A DNA stretch of 33,557 nt from Phenylobacterium sp. GTDB lineage: Bacteria > Pseudomonadota > Alphaproteobacteria > Caulobacterales > Caulobacteraceae. Under the pieces are notes generated by a model. It saw only the letters and a program-made list of their open reading frames with translations. It searched no databases and was not told where the DNA came from. Location of the stretch: assembly GCF_030654915.1 (NCBI RefSeq), contig NZ_JAURWM010000386.1, forward strand, positions 1 through 33,557. Direction: 5' to 3'. Positions 16,630-23,640 of this stretch are shown in pieces. The stretch's first letter is position 1; every line of letters begins with the position of its first letter. The position numbers were made by a program, and so were the translations under genes.

Positions 16630-17025
16630 TTAGGCGGCGGCGGAGTGGCGGATGGGTTCGGGGGCGAAGCTCTCTTCGTCCCACAGCGAGTCCCATTCGG
16701 CCCAGCGATTGGCGGCGTCGCGCAGGCGGGCGTCGTCGCGGACGGTGATCACCTGACCCTCGCGTTCATCCCAGACCACGGTCAGGTCGGCCAGCCGGGC
16801 GGCCCCGCCGTCGAGTTTCCCTTGAGCTTGAAGGTCCTCGATCATCTCGGCGCTGAGGCGCAGCTTCAGGCGATCGCCGGCCATATGGACCGCGACGTCG
16901 GCGTGGGTGATGACCTGGTCGATCATCTGCGTCGTGGCCGGCGCCATCGGGCGGCGGGCGTCGAACAGGAATAGCGGTTCCTGGTAAGCGCGGCGGAAGC
17001 GGGTCACTCGGTTCGTGGAGGGCAT
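16630..17025 (-). CDS. Protein of unknown function, divergent from WYL regulator
   Basis: I do not recognise this 131-residue protein. It starts MPSTNRVTRFRRAYQEPLFLFDARRP, has a central segment HADVAVHMAGDRLKLRLSAEMIEDLQAQGKL that reads as alternating strand and helix, and ends in an acidic, Trp-rich tail (RWAEWDSLWDEESF). No signal peptide, membrane segment or catalytic motif is seen. The start is an ATG with GGAG six bases upstream. It is divergent from the WYL-domain regulator at 17106, with two perfect inverted repeats in the 80-bp gap, so regulation by that protein is plausible (inference). Confidence 0.65.
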   Translation of the reverse strand: MPSTNRVTRFRRAYQEPLFLFDARRPMAPATTQMIDQVITHADVAVHMAGDRLKLRLSAEMIEDLQAQGKLDGGAARLADLTVVWDEREGQVITVRDDARLRDAANRWAEWDSLWDEESFAPEPIRHSAAA

Positions 17026-17042
17026 CGGGAGCTCCTTTCGTC

Positions 17043-17088
17043 TCGGCATGATCTTGATAGAATGCCGATGCGTCAGAATCGGACGCAT
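17043..17088. promoter_or_regulatory. Two adjoining perfect inverted repeats (candidate operators)
   Basis: TCGGCAT (17043-17049) pairs with ATGCCGA (17062-17068) across 12 bases. ATGCGTC (17068-17074) pairs with GACGCAT (17082-17088) across 7 bases. All arms are 7-base exact matches, and the two repeats share base 17068. They fill the 80-bp gap between the 131-residue gene and the WYL regulator, the usual place for an autoregulatory operator. Confidence 0.5.
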
Positions 17089-17105
17089 ATTTCCGGGGAG
17101 AACAA

Positions 17106-18089
17106 ATGAGGCACGAGAAGGCGGCGCGGCTGCTGGAATTGGCCCGGATGCTGGCGGCCTCGGCCGAGGGGCTGACCCTCGACGAAATGGCCGACCGGCT
17201 GGACGTCGGCCGGCGCACGGCCGAGCGGATGCGCGACGCGGTCCGTGAAGCGTTCCCCCAGATGGAGGAGGTGGACGACCCGCCGACCCGGCGGTTCCGC
17301 ATCCCCTCGGGGCTCGACGGCATCTTCCAGGCTCCGAGCGCCGATGAGTTCGCCGCCCTGCGGGCGGCCGCCGAGCAGTTCAAGGCCGCGGGGGCCAGGA
17401 CGCGGGCGGGGGCCTTGCAGTCGCTCGAACAAAAGGTCCTCTCCGCCATTCGCGCAGGGGCGCGCCGCAAGCTCGCGCCGGACATGGAGGCCTTGCTGGA
17501 GGCCGAGACCATGGCGATCCACGCCGGACCGCGTCCCTTCGAGGACGATGAGATCCTGGGCGCGGTGCGCGAAGCCATTAAGTCATTGAAGCGACTGCGG
17601 TTCCGCTATGAAGGCGGTTCATCGCCCGGTCGGGTGCGGGAGATCACTCCTTTTGGACTGCTGTTCGGCCGCTCGAACTACCTGGTCGGGGCCGAGGGCG
17701 AGTCGGTCGAGCCGCGCACCTGGCGACTCGACCGAGTGCGCGATATCGCCGTGTCCGACGCGCCTGGAACCCGACCCGAAGACTTCTCGCTGCAGGCCTT
17801 CATGCACCGCAGTTTCGGCATCTATCAGGACGAGGTCGAGGAAGTGGCGCTGCGGGTCCTGCCGCATGGCGCGGAGGAGGCGCTGGGCTGGCGGTTCCAC
17901 CCGACCCAGGTCGTAGAGGCGCAGGCAGACGGCAGCGTGCTGGTGCGGTTCACGGCCGGCGGCATGCGCGAACTGGCCTGGCACCTGTTCACCTGGGGCG
18001 ACAAGGTGCAGATCCTGGCGCCGGAACGCCTTAGGACGATGATGCGTGAAGAACTGGCCGTGGCGCTGCGGGCGCACGGGCAGGCTTAG
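17106..18089 (+). CDS. WYL-domain transcriptional regulator (YafY-like)
   Basis: This 327-residue regulator has an N-terminal HTH (about 5-60, with LTLDEMADRLDVGRRTAERMRDAV as helix-turn-helix), a middle WYL domain (about 140-225, with RFRYEGG, REITPFGLLFGRSNYLVGAEG and WRLDRVRDIAVSD), and a C-terminal WCX extension (VEEVALRVLPHGAEEAL and TAGGMRELAWHLFTWGDKVQILAPE). WYL domains sense small molecules or nucleic-acid ligands and many act as repressors of neighbouring genes; the ligand here is unknown. ATG at 17106 has GGGGAG five bases upstream. The divergent 131-residue gene, with palindromes between, is the obvious candidate target. Confidence 0.92.
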   Translation: MRHEKAARLLELARMLAASAEGLTLDEMADRLDVGRRTAERMRDAVREAFPQMEEVDDPPTRRFRIPSGLDGIFQAPSADEFAALRAAAEQFKAAGARTRAGALQSLEQKVLSAIRAGARRKLAPDMEALLEAETMAIHAGPRPFEDDEILGAVREAIKSLKRLRFRYEGGSSPGRVREITPFGLLFGRSNYLVGAEGESVEPRTWRLDRVRDIAVSDAPGTRPEDFSLQAFMHRSFGIYQDEVEEVALRVLPHGAEEALGWRFHPTQVVEAQADGSVLVRFTAGGMRELAWHLFTWGDKVQILAPERLRTMMREELAVALRAHGQA

Positions 18090-18105
18090 CGGCCATATTC
18101 CCACT

Positions 18106-18226
18106 GCTCATCCCGGCGAAAGCCGGGACCCAGATCTCTTCGGCCGCAGCTGTTTGGATCAGCTTTGAGTCTGTAGAACCCGCGTCTGAGCTACCCATCT
18201 GGGTCCCGGCTTTCGCCGGGATGAGC
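18106..18226. repeat. REP-like inverted pair with 30-base perfect arms
   Basis: Two 30-base arms, 18106-18135 and 18197-18226, are exact inverted copies separated by 61 bases. Each arm is itself a hairpin: a CCCGGC/GCCGGG stem closed by a GAAA tetraloop (TTTC on the other strand). This is the REPIN-like pairing of two short palindromes, and the unit resembles a short repeat common between genes in proteobacterial genomes. The right arm ends 11 bases before the glyoxalase start codon, next to its ribosome site. No second copy was found in this window. Confidence 0.8.
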
Positions 18227-18237
18227 GGAGTTTTAGA

Positions 18238-18735
18238 ATGAGCGAGACCGACGGGTTCGTGCTGAACCAGACCATGCTGCGGATCAAGGATCCGGAGAAG
18301 ACCGTGCCATTCTATCGCGATGTGCTGGGGATGACCCTGCTGGATCGCTATGATTTCGAAGCAGGCAAGTTCTCTCTCTACTTCATGGGCTATCCGGGCG
18401 GCGATATCCCCAGCGACCCAGCCGAGCGGGTGAAGTGGGTGTTCGAACAGCCGGCGCTACTGGAGTTCACTCATAACTGGGGGACCGAGAGCGACCCCGA
18501 CTTCGCCTATCACAACGGCAATTCCGACCCGCGCGGCTTTGGCCATATCGGGCTGTCGGTGCCCGACGTCGCCACCGCCTGCATCCGGTTCGAGGAGCTG
18601 GGCGTCGAGTTCGTCAAGCGGCCGAACGACGGGGCGATGAAGGGGCTGGCCTTCATCAAGGACCCGGACGGCTACTGGATCGAGATCGTGTCGGGCCCCA
18701 ATCTACGCGACATCATCACCGCGGTTCGCCGCTAG
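18238..18735 (+). CDS. gloA: Glyoxalase I (lactoylglutathione lyase), zinc-type
   Basis: The enzyme converts the methylglyoxal-glutathione hemithioacetal to S-lactoylglutathione. The 165-residue protein has two VOC beta-alpha modules. The four metal ligands by family alignment are Q11 (NQTMLRI), E76 (LLEFTHNWG), H103 (GFGHIGL) and E149 (YWIEIV). Gln as first ligand and the insertion of about 30 residues in the first module ([20 protein letters not shown]) are the marks of the Zn-dependent eukaryote/Pseudomonas-type enzyme, unlike the short Ni-dependent E. coli form. ATG at 18238 has GGAG seven bases upstream, right beside the REP arm. It is preceded by the WYL gene but separated by the repeat, so co-transcription is uncertain. 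Confidence 0.94.
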   Translation: MSETDGFVLNQTMLRIKDPEKTVPFYRDVLGMTLLDRYDFEAGKFSLYFMGYPGGDIPSDPAERVKWVFEQPALLEFTHNWGTESDPDFAYHNGNSDPRGFGHIGLSVPDVATACIRFEELGVEFVKRPNDGAMKGLAFIKDPDGYWIEIVSGPNLRDIITAVRR

Positions 18736-18807
18736 GGCCGCGCGACCGAACGACGGGTTTCCGCGTTCATAGATGCTAGAGCGTGTCGCAGCAGCCGGAG
18801 TGGTCCA

Positions 18808-20553
18808 TTGCCAGAAGCTGTCCTGAAGGCGCGCCCTGACGGCCTGGTCGAAAGCAAGCAGGCCGTGGTGCTGCCGATCATGGCGCCGCGACTGCAGGGC
18901 GAGCTTTCCGCCAAGGGATCGGCGGATCTGGCCCTATGGGGCGAGGGCGATCTTGGGCGACTGCGGTTCACCAGCCTGGACGGACCCTATGTCTACGGCC
19001 CCAACAGCCTGAGCGCGGCGACGGGAGCCGTCCACGTCGCCCAGGAAGCCCCGGTGATGGTGATCTGCGGGGCGACCTATCGCGGCTTCACGCCCGCCAA
19101 GCACTGCGCCAGTTGGGATCGAACGGCCCATCCGAAGAGCCATGTGAAGCGCGAGAAGGGGCGGCGGCGGATCGACTTGCCGTGGGCCAATGTGCTGATC
19201 GAGCAGCGCGGACCTGACCTGGTCGTCGCGGCGGGCACCGATATCGGCGAGGCCGAGCGCGCCTTGCGGTTCTCAGTCGAGACGATCATCGGCGAGGCGG
19301 TGGCCTATGCCGCCCACTGCGACCGGATGCCGGAGGCCGATCCGGTGTTGCGCAGCATGGTGATGCAGGGAACGCACGCAGCGCTCTCCAGCGTGCGACG
19401 CGACGAGCGCGGGCGCTTCGACGGCCTGGCGGCAGGGTTGCACTACTCGGCCCCCGCCCGGACCTATTACCGCGACGGATACTGGACGCTGCAACTCCTG
19501 CTCGATGTGGCGCCGGCCATGGTCCACGAACAGATCGAGATCCTGGCCTCGGGTGTGCAGGCCGATGGCGAGGCGCCCAGCGGCGTGATCGTTTCAGGCC
19601 CGGAACAAGCCCGCGCCTGGGAGTATCTGCGGACCACCGCCTTTGGCATGGACTGGATCCACACCCGCTCGATCGACTGGTGGAGCGATCACTTCGACAG
19701 CCCGCTGTTCTTTATCTTGGCTATCGGCGACTACGTGCGGGTCACCGGCGATCTCGAACCGGCCGAGCGCCACTGGCCGCTGGTGAAGGCGATCTTCGCT
19801 CGCTACCGCGCCTTCACCCAGACCCATCTGCCGGTGAAGCCGCGTCACGACCGCGACTGGGCCGACAATGTCTATCGCGGCGGCTATGTCGCCTACGATC
19901 TGGGCCTCTGGGTAGGCGCCCTGGACGCCATCGCCAAGTTGGGCGCGCGCCTTGATCCCCCGCTTGGCGAGCAGGCCAAGGCCGTGGCGGTGACCACCCG
20001 CGCGGCCATCGAGACCGAGCTGTGGCGGCCGGACGGCTGGTACGCCGACTATGCCGCGCCCGAGGGGCTGGAGGATGTCGAGCCGACCCTCGAGGATCAC
20101 CTGACGTTGGACAGTCTGACACTGCTGCGCCACGACGCGGTGTCCGAGCCGCGGGCGCTGCAGGTGCTGGAGGCGGTGCGCCGCCGGCTGGAGACCCGGC
20201 ACAATGCAGACCAGTCCTATGGCGACTGGGGCATGATGTGCGTCTACCCGCCGTTCAAGCACAGCGCCGACACCCATTCGAAGTCGTCCTTCGCCTTCCG
20301 CTACCACAACGGCTCCGACTGGCCCTGGCTGGACGGGGTCTATGCAGAGGAGCGGCTGCGGCGCGGCCTGCCGGGCTGGCGCTATCCGATGGTGCGGTGG
20401 TGGGAGATCTGCCTGGAGAAGGGCTGGATGGGCGCGGTCGAGTACTTCTCGCCGCCCTGGGGCCGGGGCTCGCTGCTGCAGGGCTGGTCGGGCATGCCGG
20501 CCGCCGTGGCGCTCAAGTACCGCGACGTGGTGCTGAAGGGCGACTTGGATTGA
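18808..20553 (+). CDS. Six-hairpin glycosidase-like enzyme
   Basis: The 581-residue protein looks like an (alpha/alpha)6-barrel glycoside hydrolase related to amylo-alpha-1,6-glucosidase/GH63-type enzymes. An N-terminal beta region (about 1-165) is followed by helical hairpins with aromatic-acidic loops: ARTYYRDGYWTLQLLL, DWIHTRSIDWWSDHFDSPLFF, DWADNVYRGGYVAYDLGLW, FRYHNGSDWPWLDGVYAEE and the end YFSPPWGRGSLLQGWSG. Candidate catalytic acids lie in RDGYW, DWADN and DWPWLDG. No signal peptide is visible, so it is probably cytoplasmic. The start is TTG with GGAG seven bases upstream and no nearby ATG alternative. The substrate is unknown. It is convergent with the PIG-L gene. Confidence 0.8.
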   Translation: MPEAVLKARPDGLVESKQAVVLPIMAPRLQGELSAKGSADLALWGEGDLGRLRFTSLDGPYVYGPNSLSAATGAVHVAQEAPVMVICGATYRGFTPAKHCASWDRTAHPKSHVKREKGRRRIDLPWANVLIEQRGPDLVVAAGTDIGEAERALRFSVETIIGEAVAYAAHCDRMPEADPVLRSMVMQGTHAALSSVRRDERGRFDGLAAGLHYSAPARTYYRDGYWTLQLLLDVAPAMVHEQIEILASGVQADGEAPSGVIVSGPEQARAWEYLRTTAFGMDWIHTRSIDWWSDHFDSPLFFILAIGDYVRVTGDLEPAERHWPLVKAIFARYRAFTQTHLPVKPRHDRDWADNVYRGGYVAYDLGLWVGALDAIAKLGARLDPPLGEQAKAVAVTTRAAIETELWRPDGWYADYAAPEGLEDVEPTLEDHLTLDSLTLLRHDAVSEPRALQVLEAVRRRLETRHNADQSYGDWGMMCVYPPFKHSADTHSKSSFAFRYHNGSDWPWLDGVYAEERLRRGLPGWRYPMVRWWEICLEKGWMGAVEYFSPPWGRGSLLQGWSGMPAAVALKYRDVVLKGDLD

Positions 20554-20568
20554 TGGGCCGCAAGCCGC

Positions 20569-21399
20569 TCAGCGGTCCACCGCCAGGGTGAAATACTCGC
20601 GGTCGAACAGCCGGTAGTAGAGCCAGGCCGGGACGCGGTCGTAGTAGGGCTGGACGTCGGCGATGATCTTGGCCTGGGACTTGTGGACGTCCAGCAGCCG
20701 ACGTTTGATCTTGGCTTGGCGGGCGATCGGGAAGGCCAGGGTGGCGGGCGGCAGGCCGCGAGCTGGGTCGCTCGGGTAGTTGTCGCGGAACGCCTGGACC
20801 AGCTTTAGCGCCAGGGAGATCAGGGCCTTGGGCAGGGTCGCCTGATAGAGCCGGGTCACCGAAGGGGCGCTTGCATCAACCACGTCGCGCACCCAGCGGC
20901 CGGTCTGGACGTGGTCTGGATGGCCGTAGAAGCCGACCTTCTCGTCGAAACTGACGATGACGCCGGGCTGGAAGCGCTCGATCAGTCCGGCGATAGCCGC
21001 CTTGGCCGCGGCGGGGTCGGTGGTGGCCAGGCCGCTGTCGGGGAAGTTTAGCACCTCGACGTGACTGGCGCCGAGCAGCGCGCCGGCCGCCTTGGCCTCC
21101 TCGCGGCGGACCTTGGCTAGGTCTTCGCGGGAATAGCCGGTGTCGCGGGCGGCCTCCCCGGCGGTGAGGTAGATGAGGGTCAGGTCGGCGCCGGCGCTGG
21201 TCAGGGCCGATAGCGTCCCGGCGCTGGTGATCTCGTCGTCGGGATGGGCCCAGATCGCCATGATCCGACGGGGCGCGCCGGTCGCGAAGAGATCGCGGCG
21301 GATCGGAACCCTCATGTCGTTGAGCCGCGCGCGCGCCAGGATGAAGGCGACCAGGATTAGATCGGCGATGACGAAGAAGGCGATGATCAGCGGAAGCAC
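20569..21399 (-). CDS. PIG-L family deacetylase, membrane-anchored
   Basis: The PIG-L/LmbE fold uses zinc to hydrolyse N-acetyl groups from sugars or related small molecules. Zinc-binding motifs are AHPDDE (about 51-56) and GHPDH (about 159-163). The first residues LPLIIAFFVIADLILVAFIL form one transmembrane anchor, leaving the catalytic domain soluble on one face. I choose the GTG with GAGGT six bases upstream, giving 276 residues and a 13-base overlap with the end of the serine hydrolase gene; a GTG seven codons earlier is possible. The pairing with a serine hydrolase suggests shared expression. The substrate is unknown. Confidence 0.88.
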   Translation of the reverse strand: MLPLIIAFFVIADLILVAFILARARLNDMRVPIRRDLFATGAPRRIMAIWAHPDDEITSAGTLSALTSAGADLTLIYLTAGEAARDTGYSREDLAKVRREEAKAAGALLGASHVEVLNFPDSGLATTDPAAAKAAIAGLIERFQPGVIVSFDEKVGFYGHPDHVQTGRWVRDVVDASAPSVTRLYQATLPKALISLALKLVQAFRDNYPSDPARGLPPATLAFPIARQAKIKRRLLDVHKSQAKIIADVQPYYDRVPAWLYYRLFDREYFTLAVDR

Positions 21400-22403
21400 T
21401 GCACCACCTCGCCGACCCACGCCTTGAGGGCGTCCTTCTTGTCCAACGGCGTGGCGCCGTGGCGGACCAGGATCAGGTCGAGGTCGGGGACCAGCACGGT
21501 GTACTGGCCGTCATAGCCGTTGGCCGAGAACGAGCCGGGGCCGGCGATGTCCAGCCACCAGTGGGCGCCGTAGCGACCCTCGGCCACGCCGGGTTGCTGG
21601 AAGGTGGGCGTGCGGGCGTAGTCGACCCAGCCGGGCGGCAGCAATTGGCGGCCTTCCCAGACGCCGCCGCGCAGATAGAGCAGGCCGAAGCGGGCGAAAT
21701 CATGGGCTGTGGCGAAGCAGTAGGACGAGCCGATGAAGGTGCCGGCCGCGTCGAACTTGGGGATCGGGCTCTTCATGCCGAGCGGCCCGAACAGGCGCTC
21801 CCACATGAAGCTCTTGAGGTCGTCGCCTGCCGCCTGGCCGGCGAGCCTGGCGATGATGTTGGTCGTGCCGCTGGCATAGGACCAGAAGCTGCCGGGCGCA
21901 TGCTCCAAGGGTTGGCTGGCGGCGTATCCGGCGACGTCGCCCCGGCTGGCGCCCAGCATCTCGATGACGTCGGAGGTGTGGCCCGGGACATAGTCCTCGA
22001 TGAACTTCAGGCCGCTGGACATGCGCAGCAACTGGTCAAGGGTGATGGGCGCGCGCGGATCGCCCTCTGCGCTCCATTCGGGCGCGGCGGCTGGGGCGTG
22101 GATATCCAGCTTGCCGTCGCCCACCAGCAGTCCGACCAGGGCCTGGGTGATGGACTTGGCCTTCGACCATGACGGGTAGGTGGCCCCAGGGCCGAAGCCC
22201 TCGCCATAACGCTCGAAGATCAGCCGGCCGCCCTGGAACAGGGCGAAGGCGTGGGTGGCGCCGACCTCCTCGCTGGCGAAGGCCTGGGCCAGCAGCCTAT
22301 CGAAGCTGGCGCGGTCCAGGCTCGCGGGCAGGTCGCCTTGCGGCCAGGCCTCCGTCGGCCAGGGAACATCGGCGGGTTGGGCGGGCAGGGGCATGAGGCT
22401 CAT
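21387..22403 (-). CDS. Serine hydrolase, beta-lactamase/esterase family (class C-like)
   Basis: The 338-residue protein has the penicillin-binding-protein-like fold. The SxxK motif is in YPSWSKAKSITQALVG (probably S80-x-x-K83), a Tyr motif in FWSYASGTTNIIARLAG takes the place of YxN, and the third region HWWLDIAGPGSFSANGYDGQYTVLVP is near the end. Such proteins are usually esterases, amidases or peptidases rather than true beta-lactamases. No clear signal peptide is present, so it is probably cytoplasmic. The ATG at 22403 has a weak ribosome site. PIG-L overlaps its end, so the two form an operon; the MFS gene upstream is 70 bases away past a GC palindrome. Confidence 0.88.
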   Translation of the reverse strand: MSLMPLPAQPADVPWPTEAWPQGDLPASLDRASFDRLLAQAFASEEVGATHAFALFQGGRLIFERYGEGFGPGATYPSWSKAKSITQALVGLLVGDGKLDIHAPAAAPEWSAEGDPRAPITLDQLLRMSSGLKFIEDYVPGHTSDVIEMLGASRGDVAGYAASQPLEHAPGSFWSYASGTTNIIARLAGQAAGDDLKSFMWERLFGPLGMKSPIPKFDAAGTFIGSSYCFATAHDFARFGLLYLRGGVWEGRQLLPPGWVDYARTPTFQQPGVAEGRYGAHWWLDIAGPGSFSANGYDGQYTVLVPDLDLILVRHGATPLDKKDALKAWVGEVVQCFR

Positions 22404-22450
22404 ACGCCAAGACTGGCCGGAAGCGGAGGTCTTGTCATCTCTCAGATCCT

Positions 22451-22462
22451 CCCCCGCGGGGG
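22451..22462. terminator. GC palindrome downstream of the MFS gene
   Basis: A perfect 12-base palindrome CCCCCGCGGGGG lies just after the MFS stop and before the serine hydrolase start on the same strand. It has no loop or T-run, so it is a weak terminator candidate or the relic of a short repeat. Confidence 0.3.
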
Positions 22463-22473
22463 GCGGAGCTCCC

Positions 22474-23640
22474 TCAGGCCGGGGCCACCTGCTTCACCCG
22501 GCCCGACGTCGCCGCCCAGAAGATCGCACCGGTGACGGCGACGACCATCGCCGCCGAGGTCAAGGCCGGAGCGTTGTAGTTGGTCAACATCGCGCCGCCG
22601 AGCCCGCCGCCAAGGCCTTGCCCGAAGGATGCGGCCGACCCGTTGAGGGCCAGCGCCATAGGGGCCGCGGTTGGGAGGGCCTCCACCAGCCGCGTCTGGA
22701 CGACGGGCATGATCGAGAACAGCGCCGTCGCCGCGATCAAGATCGCCAGGCAGACCACCGCGTAGGTGGGCACGCCGGCCGGCGCGCCGCCCAGCAATTC
22801 GATCTCGTGAAGGCCGGCGGCGACGGCGAGGGCCAGGAAGCCGAGGGCGACCGACAACCCGCCCTTGCCGCGGTCGGCGCTGCGGCCGCCGAGCCAGAGG
22901 CCGATGAAGCTGCCGACGCCGATCATCAGCTGAAAGGCTCCGACGCCCGCGCCGGTGATCCCGGTCTGCAGGCGGATGATCGGGGCGATGTAGGTCGAGA
23001 TGGTCATGTTGGCGCCAAAGGCCAGGAAGGTCGCGGCCCACAGCGGGGCGGCGACGCCGATGGCCAGCTTGCCGCCCTTGATCGGGGCCGGCGCCTGGAC
23101 ACGGGGAATGAAGACGGCGACGGCCGCGAAGGCGATCACCGACAGCAGGGCCGAGAGGGCGAAGGTGGAGCGCCAGCCGAAGGCTGCGCCGACGACGCTG
23201 CCCAGCGGAATGCCCAGCAGGAAGGCGATGGTCATGCCGCCCATCACCGTGGCCATGGCCGATCCGCGCCGCTCGGGCGCGACCAGGCTGGCGGCCATGG
23301 TCGAGGCGGCTGGGCCGGCGAGGGCGGCGATGCCGCCAAGGATGGCGCGCAGCACCAGGAGCTGGCTGAAATTGGCCGCGAACATGCAGAGCAGGCTGAA
23401 GACGATGGCGGCGCCCAGGGCGGTGAGCAGAACGCCCTTACGCTCCCTTCGCCCCAGCAGCATGGCTAGCGGCGGGCCGGCCAGGGCCGAAGTCAGCACA
23501 TAGGCGGTCTGGAGCTGCCCCACCGCACCGGTGGAGACGCCGAGATCGACCGCCATGGATTCCAGAAGGCCTGCGAAAATGAAGGCGCTGGATCCGAATG
23601 AGAATGTTGAAAGGGCTAAAACAAATACACGTGGGTTCAT
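22474..23640 (-). CDS. MFS transporter (DHA1/AraJ-like efflux)
   Basis: The 388-residue protein has about 12 predicted membrane segments with short loops and no large soluble domain. The first helix is VFVLALSTFSFGSSAFIFAGLL; the loop MLLGRRERKGVLL between helices 2 and 3 fits the MFS motif A region (G-x-x-x-D/R-R-x-G-R/K-R/K). Family members export drugs or sugars by proton antiport. Its ATG overlaps the RND gene stop (ATGA), making it the third gene of the efflux operon. An MFS gene in the place where an outer-membrane channel gene often stands is unusual and may widen the substrate range or pass substrate to the periplasm for the RND pump (inference). Confidence 0.9.
   Translation of the reverse strand: MNPRVFVLALSTFSFGSSAFIFAGLLESMAVDLGVSTGAVGQLQTAYVLTSALAGPPLAMLLGRRERKGVLLTALGAAIVFSLLCMFAANFSQLLVLRAILGGIAALAGPAASTMAASLVAPERRGSAMATVMGGMTIAFLLGIPLGSVVGAAFGWRSTFALSALLSVIAFAAVAVFIPRVQAPAPIKGGKLAIGVAAPLWAATFLAFGANMTISTYIAPIIRLQTGITGAGVGAFQLMIGVGSFIGLWLGGRSADRGKGGLSVALGFLALAVAAGLHEIELLGGAPAGVPTYAVVCLAILIAATALFSIMPVVQTRLVEALPTAAPMALALNGSAASFGQGLGGGLGGAMLTNYNAPALTSAAMVVAVTGAIFWAATSGRVKQVAPA

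Noticed and set aside
22255..23469. 404-codon plus-strand frame opposite the MFS gene
   Set aside because: The translation is a Gly/Asp/Arg/Gln-rich shadow of a clear 12-helix transporter on the other strand.
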